Assembly (NCBI GenBank): GCA_963809695.1
Contig: CAWEKI010000007.1
Coordinates: 310,001 to 374,000 of the forward strand
Length of the DNA: 64,000 nucleotides
Reading direction: 5' to 3'
Source: JAGDMJ01 sp963809695
GTDB taxonomy: Bacteria > Bacteroidota > Ignavibacteria > UBA10030 > UBA6906
A model generated the notes under the pieces. It was given only the letters and a program-made list of their open reading frames with translations. It had not been told where the DNA came from and made no database searches. A program made the translations under genes and the position numbers. The stretch's first letter is position 1. Every line of letters begins with the position of its first letter. Positions 32,147 to 40,217 of the stretch are shown here, in pieces.

Positions 32147-33079
32147 ATGAAAACATCATTGAGTGCAATCCTGTTGTTTCTTCCGTTTCTGTTCGGAAAC
32201 ATATTGTATGGCCATGCCATGGAAGATGGCCAGACGAAACGCGGCTGGCTCGGAGTATCGACAAGCGATATGTCGCCCAAGATTGCCCGGTCCATGCACG
32301 TCAAGACTAACGAAGGGGCTCTGGTCAAACATGTCGTGGAAGACAGCCCTGCCGAAGAGGCCGGATTGAAGGAGGACGACATCATCACCGCACTCAATGG
32401 CGCCAGGATCAGCGATGCCGATGACCTCCTTGACGCGGTGAGAAGGACGAAGCCCGGGACCTCCGTGTCGATCAAGGTCAGCCGTCACGACGAACAACTG
32501 TCACTGAAAGCGACGATCGACAAAGCACCGGACTGGTCTGCGATGGCTGCGATTCCTCCCGTTCCACACTTTCAGATCCATCCCCCCGTATTCACCATGT
32601 CCGGCTCTTTGAACACGTATGGCCTTCGGGTGCGGGATTTGAACAAGCAGCTGGGCATGTACTTCGGAGCCCCCGGCGGCCGGGGAGTGCTTGTAGAAGA
32701 AGTGGAAGAAGGAAGCTCTGCCGACTCCGCCGGATTCGCCGCAGGCGACGTGATAATCAAGGTCCAGGACGACTCGATCGCGCACACGCGGGATTTCGGG
32801 GATGCCCTTGAAACCATGAAGGAAGGAGAAACCGCTAACGTCGAGGTGATCCGCAAGGGCAACTCCCAAAAGTTATCCCTGCATATCGACGGAACCGATC
32901 ACCGGGGAACCGGGTTTCATTTTCATTCCTTCGAAGTTCCGGACGTGCACACAAGGGAGTTCAAGCTTGAAATGGAACAGCTCCAGCAGGAGCTGCGCAG
33001 GATGGGGCGGGACATTGAATCCCAGATGAGGGATCTGAGAAAAAAGCTCCACGAGGAATTGCCGCACCGGACAACGTAG
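32147..33079 (+). CDS. Exported protein with two PDZ domains and no protease domain
   Basis: A 310-residue protein with signal peptide MKTSLSAILLFLPFLFGNILYGHA and a GAGGAG site nine bases before the ATG. The first PDZ domain (about 32-125) has RGWLGVSTSDMSP and VEDSPAEEAGLKEDDIITALNG. The second (about 150-245) has YGLRVRDLNKQLGMYFG, GRGVLVEEVEEGSSADSAGFAAGDVIIKVQ. A basic, amphipathic coiled-coil tail (LEMEQLQQELRRMGRDIESQM) ends the protein. There is no HtrA serine-protease domain. PDZ domains bind exposed C-termini, so a sensor or chaperone role for damaged envelope proteins is reasonable. Its ECF-type promoter at 32090 matches those of the adjacent sigma operons. Confidence 0.88.
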   Translation: MKTSLSAILLFLPFLFGNILYGHAMEDGQTKRGWLGVSTSDMSPKIARSMHVKTNEGALVKHVVEDSPAEEAGLKEDDIITALNGARISDADDLLDAVRRTKPGTSVSIKVSRHDEQLSLKATIDKAPDWSAMAAIPPVPHFQIHPPVFTMSGSLNTYGLRVRDLNKQLGMYFGAPGGRGVLVEEVEEGSSADSAGFAAGDVIIKVQDDSIAHTRDFGDALETMKEGETANVEVIRKGNSQKLSLHIDGTDHRGTGFHFHSFEVPDVHTREFKLEMEQLQQELRRMGRDIESQMRDLRKKLHEELPHRTT

Positions 33080-33164
33080 AACGCAGAATGGGGAAACTGC
33101 GAAATGAGCATGAGTGAGGGTACATGAGCCCACCACAGTCGGTGCTCCTTTCATAGATCCTTAG

Positions 33165-33365
33165 AGCGCTCTTCCGCACCCTGAGGCGGTGCAGGAACGG
33201 TTCGAAAGTGAACGGGGGACGTTCGTCGCATGGGGCGGTAACGACGGCATGGCTGTCCTTGTAGAGTGGGGCTCGATTTACCTGGCGGCAGGCGTGACAA
33301 TTGTAGCAGGGACTGACCAGGCCGCCACAATAGAGCTTTGGAGCAACGTCGGATTCAAGCCATAG
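33165..33365 (+). pseudogene. Remnant of a GNAT-type acetyltransferase (C-terminal end)
   Basis: An open frame of 66 codons between stops at 33162-33164 and 33363-33365 translates to HPEAVQERFESERGTFVAWG near its start. It ends GVTIVAGTDQAATIELWSNV-GFKP. The last part resembles motif B of GNAT acetyltransferases (GT.N..A..LYE..GF). The first part resembles the N-terminal sheet, but the acetyl-CoA binding RxxGxG/A motif between them is missing and there is no good start. I read it as a deletion-bearing gene remnant. Chance resemblance cannot be excluded. Confidence 0.3.
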
Positions 33366-33393
33366 GTCACTGCATGGTGGTTCTTCAGATGAG

Positions 33394-33431
33394 CGCCCGG
33401 CCGCTGTCCAGCGGCCGGGCGTTGGTGTTTT
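33394..33431 (+). terminator. Strong hairpin terminator
   Basis: CGCCCGGCCGCT (33394-33405), loop GTCC, AGCGGCCGGGCG (33410-33421), a perfect 12-bp stem followed by TTGGTGTTTT. It closes whatever transcript crosses the GNAT remnant. From here to 33723 I see no further gene, only AT-moderate sequence before the membrane protein. Confidence 0.8.
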
Positions 33432-33723
33432 CCGGCAAAGCGTTCCCGCCCTGTTGCCGGGGTTGCCAGCGCCTATGTGAAGTCCATTCCGCTGCTGAGG
33501 ACTCCCGAGAGAGTGTTACGTATCGTTTCTGCATGGTTTTTCCCCTCAATTGACCAACTCCCCTGAGGGCAGATCCACGCACAAGAGGCGAACTCGTGTG
33601 CCAGAGAGGTTCCATCTCCGGTTCAGGAACGGGACCTTCCTTCTATTCGTTCATGTGTACAGGAGAGTTGATGAAGTCCCCGATTTTACCTATCTTCCGA
33701 ATCATTTCTGGAGCCCTGCTGCG

Positions 33724-34203
33724 ATGCTGCCGATCCATTTCTCCTTGCTGATCCATTTTGTTGGCCTCGGCATGATCTTTACCACAATATTCGCCGGCTG
33801 GATTTTGACCGGGCAGTACAAAAGAGCAAAAGATTGGGATGCGAAGGCGCTGCACATCAAGTCTCTGAGGGCCATCGGGTTGCTTTCTCCCATCGGCGTC
33901 CTTGTCCTGGTTCTCAGTGGAATTGGGAACATGACGCTCGGGCCGCATCCATACACGCTCTTTTCCGATGCCTGGCTGAGCACCAAGCTCGTCTTTGTTG
34001 TCCTTCTGGCAGCCGCCGGAGTCTTTTTCGGCGCGAAGAGCAGCCGACGAACAAAGCTCGTCTACCTCGTTGTCGCGGGGTCGGCCCCTGCGGGAGCAGA
34101 AGAGACGATTCGTGCCCTGGACCGGCAGCAGCGATGGTTCTACGTTCTTGAAGCGGTTCTTCTCTTGGTTATTCTCGTGCTATCGATTTTCAAGCCGATG
34201 TAG
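33724..34203 (+). CDS. Small four-helix membrane protein (CopD/DUF2269-like)
   Basis: A 159-residue protein. ATG 33724 is chosen because it directly starts the first membrane helix (MLPIHFSLLIHFVGLGMIFTTIFAG), with GGAG nine bases upstream; a TTG at 33550 would add 58 residues of hydrophilic, non-conserved sequence. Four hydrophobic segments are at about 6-26, 50-70, 84-103 and 133-155. A histidine lies in the first helix, and a conserved-looking GNMTLGPHPYTLFSDAWLSTK joins helices 2 and 3. The layout resembles the CopD / DUF2269 group of small membrane proteins. The aldehyde dehydrogenase gene follows 28 bases later. The function is not known. Confidence 0.7.
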   Translation: MLPIHFSLLIHFVGLGMIFTTIFAGWILTGQYKRAKDWDAKALHIKSLRAIGLLSPIGVLVLVLSGIGNMTLGPHPYTLFSDAWLSTKLVFVVLLAAAGVFFGAKSSRRTKLVYLVVAGSAPAGAEETIRALDRQQRWFYVLEAVLLLVILVLSIFKPM

Positions 34204-34231
34204 AGCCACACGCGCCAACGGAGAGGCAGGA

Positions 34232-35734
34232 GTGAAGGCATATCAATTGTTCATTGACGGTGAATTCGTAGAAGCGGCAGACAAGAGGAGATTCACGTCG
34301 CTCAATCCTTTCAACCAGCAGGCCGTCGCCGAGTGTGCACGGGGCGGGCAGGTGGATGTCGAACGCGCAGTGGCGGCCGCCCGCCGCGCATTTGACGCTG
34401 GTCCCTGGCCCCGGATGGCGCGCGAAGAACGCGCGGCGTATCTCAAGACCATTGGCGACAAGATCAAGGAGAACGCGAAGGCCCTGACGGAGCTTGAGGT
34501 CGCCGATTCCGGCTCCACGATCCGGAAAGCAAAAGAAGATGTCTACCTCAGCGGGCGGAGCATGCAGGTAGCCGCGGCGCTGGCCGTTGCGGACACGAAC
34601 AGTCCGCTCGAGGGTGTTACTCGTCCCGGGCTCAGCAAGAACCTCCTCGTACGGGAACCGGTCGGAGTCGTCGCCGCGATGACCCCGTGGAACTTTCCTC
34701 TGAAGATGGCGGTCTGGAAGATCGGACCCGCTCTTGCTGCAGGGAACACCGTGGTCCTGAAGCCGTCGGAGGAAACTCCCGTGACCGCGATGGAGCTCGC
34801 GCAGATCATCCGCGACGCCGGCCTTCCGAAGGGAGTCGTCAATATCGTCACGGGGTATGGGCGCGAAGCCGGCGCGGAGCTGTGCAGGAGTGTTTTGGTC
34901 GACAAAATTTCCTTTACCGGATCAACGGCGGTCGGCAAGGAGGTCATGCGTACGGCGGCCGGAACGCTGAAGAGGCTGACGCTTGAATGCGGCGGAAAAT
35001 CCGCAAACATTGTTCTTGATGATGCCGATCTTTCCATCGCGGTCGACGGGGCGTTGTATGCGATCTTCTATCATCAGGGACAGTGTTGCGAAGCTGGCAC
35101 CCGGCTTTTTCTTCCCGCCTCCCGGGCGGAGGAGTTTCTCGAGGCTCTGGTCGCTAGGACCCGGAGGATCAGGATCGGTGATCCCGCAAATCCGGCCACG
35201 GACTTCGGGCCCTTGATTTCCCGCCGGCAGCAGGAGCGCGTAGTCGGGTATATCGCCGCCGGCAAGCAGCAGGGCGCAGTGCTCCTTGCGGGGGGCGGCA
35301 TCCCGGATGACGCCGAGTGCCGATCCGGTTTCTTCGTGGAGCCGACGATTTTTGATCGCGTTGACAACACCTCGATCATTGCCCAGGAGGAGATCTTCGG
35401 CCCTGTCCTTTCGGTCATCCGGTATGATGCTGTGGCCGATGCCATCAGGATGGCGAACGATTCGATCTACGGGCTTGCGGGCGGGGTCTGGTCCTCCAAC
35501 CCGGAAAGAGCAATGGCAGCGGCTTCCAGGCTGAGAGCCGGGACGGTCTGGATCAACGAATGGCATCTGCTCAATGACCGGGCGCCGTTCGGCGGCTACA
35601 AGCAAAGCGGCATCGGACGGGAGTTTGGCGTCGAAGGGCTTATGGAATATACTGAGGCAAAGCACATCCACATTGATGAAGCTGGCGTGCGGGAGAAGAA
35701 GAGCTGGTATGATACTGTAGTGCCACGAACGTAA
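34232..35734 (+). CDS. NAD(P)-dependent aldehyde dehydrogenase
   Basis: A 500-residue ALDH. GTG 34232 has GGAGAGGCAGGA just upstream and gives the normal N-terminus VKAYQLFIDGEFVEA; the frame runs open 79 codons further upstream, but only through the previous gene. Motifs: AAMTPWNFPLKMAVWKIGPALA for cofactor binding, FTGSTAVGKEVM, the general-base glutamate in LTLECGGKSANIV, and the nucleophilic cysteine in HQGQCCEAGTRLF. It oxidises an aldehyde to the acid; betaine-aldehyde or aromatic aldehydes are possible, but specificity cannot be read. It lacks the MaoC hydratase domain of PaaZ, so it is not the ring-opening enzyme of the phenylacetate pathway. Confidence 0.94.
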   Translation: MKAYQLFIDGEFVEAADKRRFTSLNPFNQQAVAECARGGQVDVERAVAAARRAFDAGPWPRMAREERAAYLKTIGDKIKENAKALTELEVADSGSTIRKAKEDVYLSGRSMQVAAALAVADTNSPLEGVTRPGLSKNLLVREPVGVVAAMTPWNFPLKMAVWKIGPALAAGNTVVLKPSEETPVTAMELAQIIRDAGLPKGVVNIVTGYGREAGAELCRSVLVDKISFTGSTAVGKEVMRTAAGTLKRLTLECGGKSANIVLDDADLSIAVDGALYAIFYHQGQCCEAGTRLFLPASRAEEFLEALVARTRRIRIGDPANPATDFGPLISRRQQERVVGYIAAGKQQGAVLLAGGGIPDDAECRSGFFVEPTIFDRVDNTSIIAQEEIFGPVLSVIRYDAVADAIRMANDSIYGLAGGVWSSNPERAMAAASRLRAGTVWINEWHLLNDRAPFGGYKQSGIGREFGVEGLMEYTEAKHIHIDEAGVREKKSWYDTVVPRT

Positions 35735-35769
35735 ATCCCTCAATAACCACTAACCACATAGGTACGACC

Positions 35770-36789
35770 ATGAACGCCAGTGTGAAGATGTACGGTTTGC
35801 TGGGCCGCGTCTCCGGCATGCTCTTCCTCGGCCTCCTGCTCATCGGTTGCGGCGGACAGAAGAAAACACCGCCGGTCCCGGTGGGTGAAATGGAGGAATA
35901 CCGCGATCCGGCGTACGGGTTCCGCATTTCGCATCCCCAGGGATGGCTGTCCAATTCCGAGGTCGGCCACGCACAGTTCTTTAATCTGGCCGATGTGGAC
36001 AAGAAGTTCCTCGATCCCACCGGGGCGTATCCGAACGGGGTCCTGATCGAGGTCAGCGTCAGCAGGACAGAAACGGCAGCCCAGGACCGCAAGCAGAAGG
36101 TCGACGAGATGTTGAAGAACAACTTTGTCGTGGGAAAAGAGGAAGGCATAACCGTCGCCGGGGTGCAGGCGTATCGCAACCCCTATTCGGCGAACTGGGG
36201 GTCGGGGACCAAGGAGACCGGCGAGCATACCTACATTCAAACGGACACGTTGTTGTATGACATTCGGATGGCAGGGTTCGGCGACCTGTTTGACGCTTAC
36301 AGGGATATCTTCACCGCCTCGCTCAATTCCTTCCAGCTTCCCAAGCCCGTAGTGGCAGGACGGGACGAGAATCTTCCGGCGGAGGAGTTTTCCTCCGGTG
36401 AGAACAATTACTTTCGTTATCAGTATCCAAGCAACTTTGATGTCGCAAGGCCCAACAAAGGCACGTACGAATTCGTAGAGGTGCTCCAGGGCAAAAACCG
36501 GTCCACCTCCCTCCGATTCGATATTTTCGATGCGAAGAATCTCACGCTGGAGAAGGTCTTTGACCAGAACAAAGGGAAGTACAAAGCTACGTCGACAGGG
36601 AAGGCGACCGTCAGCGGCGAGCCGGCCATGTGGCTCCAGTACGGCGCGGCGAAAGACGTCGACCGCCGGTTCTATTTCATCGTCAACAAGGGCAAAGTCC
36701 TGAGGATCACCATGGACTGGGTCAAGGCCCAGAGCGCCGACTATCTTGCGGCGTATGAGAAGGTCCTGAGCTCCATTAAGTTCAAATAA
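35770..36789 (+). CDS. Lipoprotein with duplicated PsbP-like domains
   Basis: A 339-residue lipoprotein with signal segment ending FLGLLLIGC (lipobox cysteine about residue 27) and a Pro-rich linker. The body has two similar halves. Each opens with a Y-x-F/Y-R-I/Y-x-x-P pattern (DPAYGFRISHPQGWL near 46; NNYFRYQYPSNFDV near 217) and ends with a strand-rich segment (YRDIFTASLNSFQL; YEKVLSSIKF). This is the PsbP/DUF1795-type fold found in many lipoproteins of unknown function. It begins 35 bases after the ALDH stop and may be co-transcribed with it and with the YbjQ gene 13 bases downstream. Confidence 0.8.
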   Translation: MNASVKMYGLLGRVSGMLFLGLLLIGCGGQKKTPPVPVGEMEEYRDPAYGFRISHPQGWLSNSEVGHAQFFNLADVDKKFLDPTGAYPNGVLIEVSVSRTETAAQDRKQKVDEMLKNNFVVGKEEGITVAGVQAYRNPYSANWGSGTKETGEHTYIQTDTLLYDIRMAGFGDLFDAYRDIFTASLNSFQLPKPVVAGRDENLPAEEFSSGENNYFRYQYPSNFDVARPNKGTYEFVEVLQGKNRSTSLRFDIFDAKNLTLEKVFDQNKGKYKATSTGKATVSGEPAMWLQYGAAKDVDRRFYFIVNKGKVLRITMDWVKAQSADYLAAYEKVLSSIKFK

Positions 36790-36802
36790 GGAGACGCGAT
36801 CA

Positions 36803-37132
36803 ATGGATCCAAAGCTTGTCACTACAGCGTTCACGCTTGACGGATACCGTATCGTGAAGAACCTGGGCGTCGTCCGGGGCATCACGGTCCGTTCGCGCTC
36901 GATCGTTGGCAACATCGGCGCCGGCATTCAAACGCTCTTCGGCGGCAACATCTCGCTGTTGCAGGAGCTCTGCGAGAAGACCCGTTTGGAAGCGTTCGCG
37001 ATCATGATGCAGCACGCCGGCGAGGTGGGTGCCAACGCCGTGATCGGCATGCGCTATGACGCCAATGAGGTAATGACCGGGGTCACGGAGGTCCTCGCCT
37101 ACGGGACCGCGGTCGTCGTTGAAAAAGGCTAG
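36803..37132 (+). CDS. YbjQ/UPF0145 family protein
   Basis: A 109-residue protein matching the YbjQ (DUF74) family along its whole length. It shows TTAFTLDGYRIVKNLGVVRG, a glycine-rich middle (GNIGAGIQTLFGGNIS) and AGEVGANAVIGMRYDANEV. Members form a pentameric small beta/alpha fold; a metal-binding role has been suggested but not shown. AGGAG lies 10 bases upstream of the ATG. It follows the lipoprotein gene by 13 bases and precedes the DUF2911 gene by 42. Confidence 0.92.
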   Translation: MDPKLVTTAFTLDGYRIVKNLGVVRGITVRSRSIVGNIGAGIQTLFGGNISLLQELCEKTRLEAFAIMMQHAGEVGANAVIGMRYDANEVMTGVTEVLAYGTAVVVEKG

Positions 37133-37174
37133 ACATTCGTACCAACTGTTCTCTCACATGAAAAGGAACCGATC

Positions 37175-38161
37175 ATGAAGCTGGTCGCAAGCTCCCTTGT
37201 GCTCTTCGTCCTGTGCGTGGCTCTCGTTTCGGAGCTTCACGCGCAGGCAAGGCCCATCCTGAGTCCGCGGGACTCCGTGTTCCTCACGATGGACACGAAC
37301 ACCATTTCGGTCAACTACGGGCGCCCCTCCATGCGTGGCCGCACGATCATGGGCGGGCTCGTTCCCTGGGGTCAAGTATGGCGAACGGGCGCTAACCAGG
37401 CAACGCACGTACGGACGAACTTCGCGATGATCTTCGGCGGCGTGCCCGTGCCGAAAGGACTCTACACGCTCTGGACCCTTCCCTCCCCGAAGGGATGGAC
37501 GGTGATCGTCAACAAACAGACCGGACAGTGGGGTACCAGCTACGACGGGCGACAGGACCTCGCGCGGTTCGATGCCAGGGTCGAGACGCTGGATACGCCT
37601 GTTGACACCTTCACAATTGGCCTGCAGAAGACCGGTCCTGCGTCAGGAGAGCTGACGCTTTCCTGGGAGAAGACGCGGGTCGTTGTTCCGTTCGAGAAGA
37701 ATACCAAGGTCCGGGCGCTGAGTCCTCCCGACTCTACCCAAACGTCACTCGGCGGGAAGAAGGTGATGATCAAGTACAGCACGCCGTTCATGCGCGGCCG
37801 GCAGATCTGGGGCGTTGTTGTGCCATGGGATTCCGTCTGGCGCACCGGTGCAAACCAACCCACATCACTCCAGACGGAAACCGGCCTCACCATAGGGGAA
37901 CAGGCAATTCCCGCCGGGTCGTACGTCCTGAGTTCCCTCCCCTCCGAAAAGTCTTACACGCTCATCATCAGCCGTGGAGGAGAGGGTGAGGGACGGGTCC
38001 CGGATTCTCTGGTGGTTGCCAGAGTGCCCATGAAGATGGAGTCAGTCACCAAATCCATTGACCCGTTCAAGATCTGGTTTGAGCCGGGCCCGGGCGGGGG
38101 AACGCTTCTGAAGCTGGGATGGGGAGACAGGGCTTACGGTGCAGCCATCGCCGCGAAGTAG
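37175..38161 (+). CDS. Exported protein with two tandem DUF2911 domains
   Basis: A 328-residue protein with signal peptide MKLVASSLVLFVLCVALVSELHA. Two copies of the DUF2911 unit follow. The first (about 28-165) has VNYGRPSMRGRTIMGGLVPWGQVWRTGANQ. The second (about 180-320) has IKYSTPFMRGRQIWGVVVPWDSVWRTGANQ. In both, a strand with P-x-G-x-Y-x-L/V-W/S (VPKGLYTLWTLPS; IPAGSYVLSSLPS) follows. Single-domain DUF2911 proteins are common in Bacteroidota and their function is unknown; two copies in one chain is less usual. A terminator follows at 38193. Confidence 0.9.
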   Translation: MKLVASSLVLFVLCVALVSELHAQARPILSPRDSVFLTMDTNTISVNYGRPSMRGRTIMGGLVPWGQVWRTGANQATHVRTNFAMIFGGVPVPKGLYTLWTLPSPKGWTVIVNKQTGQWGTSYDGRQDLARFDARVETLDTPVDTFTIGLQKTGPASGELTLSWEKTRVVVPFEKNTKVRALSPPDSTQTSLGGKKVMIKYSTPFMRGRQIWGVVVPWDSVWRTGANQPTSLQTETGLTIGEQAIPAGSYVLSSLPSEKSYTLIISRGGEGEGRVPDSLVVARVPMKMESVTKSIDPFKIWFEPGPGGGTLLKLGWGDRAYGAAIAAK

Positions 38162-38192
38162 ATACCGGATCTGAATTTTGAGTCTGGCAAAG

Positions 38193-38242
38193 CCGGCGTG
38201 TTTACTGGTCCTGCAATGGGATCGGGACACGCCGGTTTATTT
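38193..38242 (+). terminator. Terminator after the DUF2911 gene
   Basis: CCGGCGTGT (38193-38201) pairs perfectly with ACACGCCGG (38227-38235), followed by TTTATTTG. It ends the ALDH - lipoprotein - YbjQ - DUF2911 stretch. Confidence 0.75.
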
Positions 38243-38329
38243 GTGGAGTCCGGAAGCAGTGGTATAGCAATGCTCTCAATCATTCTTGATTCTCAGTTCC
38301 CCAGCCCCAATTCTGCATAGGCTTCCCCC

Positions 38330-38360
38330 TTGCTTCTTCCGCCATCTTCCGCTACATTTT
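38330..38360 (+). promoter_or_regulatory. Bacteroidota-type promoter of the Rossmann-protein gene
   Basis: TTG (38330-38332), 20 bases, TACATTTT (38353-38360), 48 bases before the start codon at 38409. It has the same element spacing as the promoter proposed at 3914. Confidence 0.45.
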
Positions 38361-38408
38361 CTGCGCTAACCCTGCACATTCTTCATCCAATACTCATAGA
38401 GACTTCCA

Positions 38409-40133
38409 ATGGATATTCAGGGAAAAACAGTACTGGTTCTAGGTGGTTGGGGACTTGTTGGGTCCGCCATATGCCGGAAATTTATGGAGGAAAAACCCAG
38501 ACGCATCATCGTCACGTCGCTGAGCAGGGATGAGGCCCTCGAGGCCGTCGATGCCCTGCAAAAGGACTTCCCAAAGGCAGGAAAAAACTTCTTCGTCCCC
38601 TGGTGGGGAAACATCTTCGTTCGGGAAGAATTGAAAGACATTCCCCGCGAGGAGATCATCGGCACCGAACAATACCGCACAATGATCATCGAGGATGTCG
38701 TTGACGAGCTTGCCGGTCCCATCCTGAAGCGGTCCAGCCTGCACCGGCTCCTTATGAAGTACAAGCCGGAAGTGGTTGTCGACTGTGTCAACTCGGCCAC
38801 CGGAATCGCTTACCAGGATATCTTCCAGGTCTCCCGCGAACTCATCAAGCAGATCCAGAAGTCCCGCGTGGCAAAAAAGTCAAAAGCACCGCTGGACTGT
38901 GACCTGATCGACGCGGCGGAACGCCTGCTCTGTACATTGTACATCCCTCAGCTCATCAGGCATGTCCAGATCATGTACCGTTCCATGCAGGAAGCGGGCA
39001 CCATCATTTACGTGAAAATCGGCACCAGCGGCACGGGAGGCATGGGATTGAACATCCCGTACACGCACAGCGAAGAAAAGCCTTCGCGCGTGCTGCTCTC
39101 CAAATCAGCAGTGGCAGGGGCTCACACCCTCCTGCTCTTTTTGATGGGCCGCACCCCCGACGCACCGATCACCAAGGAGATCAAGCCCACAGCCGCAATT
39201 GCCTGGAAGCGCATTGCCTATGGTGAAATCAAGAAACGCGGAAAACCCGTACTGCTTGTGGAGTGCCCGATGGAAGCACCCGTGGAGCTCCGGGGAACGC
39301 TCCAGCTCCGGATGAAAGGTACCGCACAAGCCACGGGAAAGACCCTTCGCTCAGTCTTCATCGATACCGGCGAGAACGGCATTTTTTCCCACGGGGAGTT
39401 CGAGGCAATCTCCACTCCAGGACAGATGGAATTCGTGACACCGGAGGAGATCGCGGAGAATGCCGTCTTTGAGATCAGAGCGGGCAATACCGGCCATGAC
39501 ATCATCAACGCCCTCGACAACGCCACACTTTCGCCCACCTACCGCGCGGGATTTCTCTTCAACAGCGCGGTCACCACGATGAAGAACCTGGAGCAGAAGC
39601 ACGGCGTCGATTCTGTGGCGTTCGAAATGCTTGGTCCGCCGCGCTTGTCCAAACTGCTCTATGAAGCGTATCTTTTCCGTCTTTGCTTCGGGGATATCCG
39701 TTCCGTTGCTTCCACACCCCCGCGGATGTTAAGCCAGAGGCTCTACGTACTCCTGCAGAATGATCCGGATCTCCGCTCCCGGATCATATCCATCGGCATT
39801 CCCATCCTGCTGCCCGACGGCAAATCTCTCCTGCGCGCGGAAACGATAAAGATACCTCCCTACCGTGGGGAGGACGAACTGCCGATATCGCCCGAGAGCA
39901 TCAACCAATGGGCCCATGACGGCTGGGTGGACCTGCGGGAGTCGAATATGAAGGTCTGGCGCAACCGGTTCAACGAGATCATACACATGGTGGAGAGCCT
40001 CCCTGAGGATGAAACCAGCTCACGCACCATGCACAATAAGGACTATTGGGAAAACCTCGCTCAGATCGACGTGGGAAAAATCTGTGGGTGGATCTTTACG
40101 TATGAAGAAAAAGGCAAGCGAATGAAAGCCTGA
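38409..40133 (+). CDS. 574-residue NAD(P)-binding Rossmann-fold protein of unknown function
   Basis: The N-terminus has a clear extended short-chain dehydrogenase/epimerase nucleotide motif, VLVLGGWGLVGSAICRKF (residues 8-25), and a later KPEVVVDCVNSATGIAYQD. The expected YxxxK catalytic pair is not obvious. The remaining 400 residues are soluble alpha/beta sequence with patches such as IGTSGTGGMGLNIPYTHSEEKPS (likely phosphate or nucleotide binding) and GAHTLLLFLMGR. The length is twice that of a normal epimerase. It is a single-gene unit between a terminator and a convergent gene. I recognise only the fold, and the substrate is unknown. Confidence 0.75.
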   Translation: MDIQGKTVLVLGGWGLVGSAICRKFMEEKPRRIIVTSLSRDEALEAVDALQKDFPKAGKNFFVPWWGNIFVREELKDIPREEIIGTEQYRTMIIEDVVDELAGPILKRSSLHRLLMKYKPEVVVDCVNSATGIAYQDIFQVSRELIKQIQKSRVAKKSKAPLDCDLIDAAERLLCTLYIPQLIRHVQIMYRSMQEAGTIIYVKIGTSGTGGMGLNIPYTHSEEKPSRVLLSKSAVAGAHTLLLFLMGRTPDAPITKEIKPTAAIAWKRIAYGEIKKRGKPVLLVECPMEAPVELRGTLQLRMKGTAQATGKTLRSVFIDTGENGIFSHGEFEAISTPGQMEFVTPEEIAENAVFEIRAGNTGHDIINALDNATLSPTYRAGFLFNSAVTTMKNLEQKHGVDSVAFEMLGPPRLSKLLYEAYLFRLCFGDIRSVASTPPRMLSQRLYVLLQNDPDLRSRIISIGIPILLPDGKSLLRAETIKIPPYRGEDELPISPESINQWAHDGWVDLRESNMKVWRNRFNEIIHMVESLPEDETSSRTMHNKDYWENLAQIDVGKICGWIFTYEEKGKRMKA

Positions 40134-40217
40134 AGAAAGCAGCAATCAGACAAACCCCTGTAATCTCCAACATCCATACCCGATCCGTGTCTATCTCTTT
40201 CATCCATCTGTGTTCAC

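Noticed and set aside
32142..32147. Alternative ATG at 32142 for the PDZ gene
   Set aside because: It is out of frame with the PDZ domains; the ATG at 32147 gives the signal peptide and both domains.
34232..35734. Aldehyde dehydrogenase as the missing PaaZ of the phenylacetate-like pathway
   Set aside because: It has no MaoC/hydratase domain, lies 17 kb away behind several terminators, and looks like a general ALDH.
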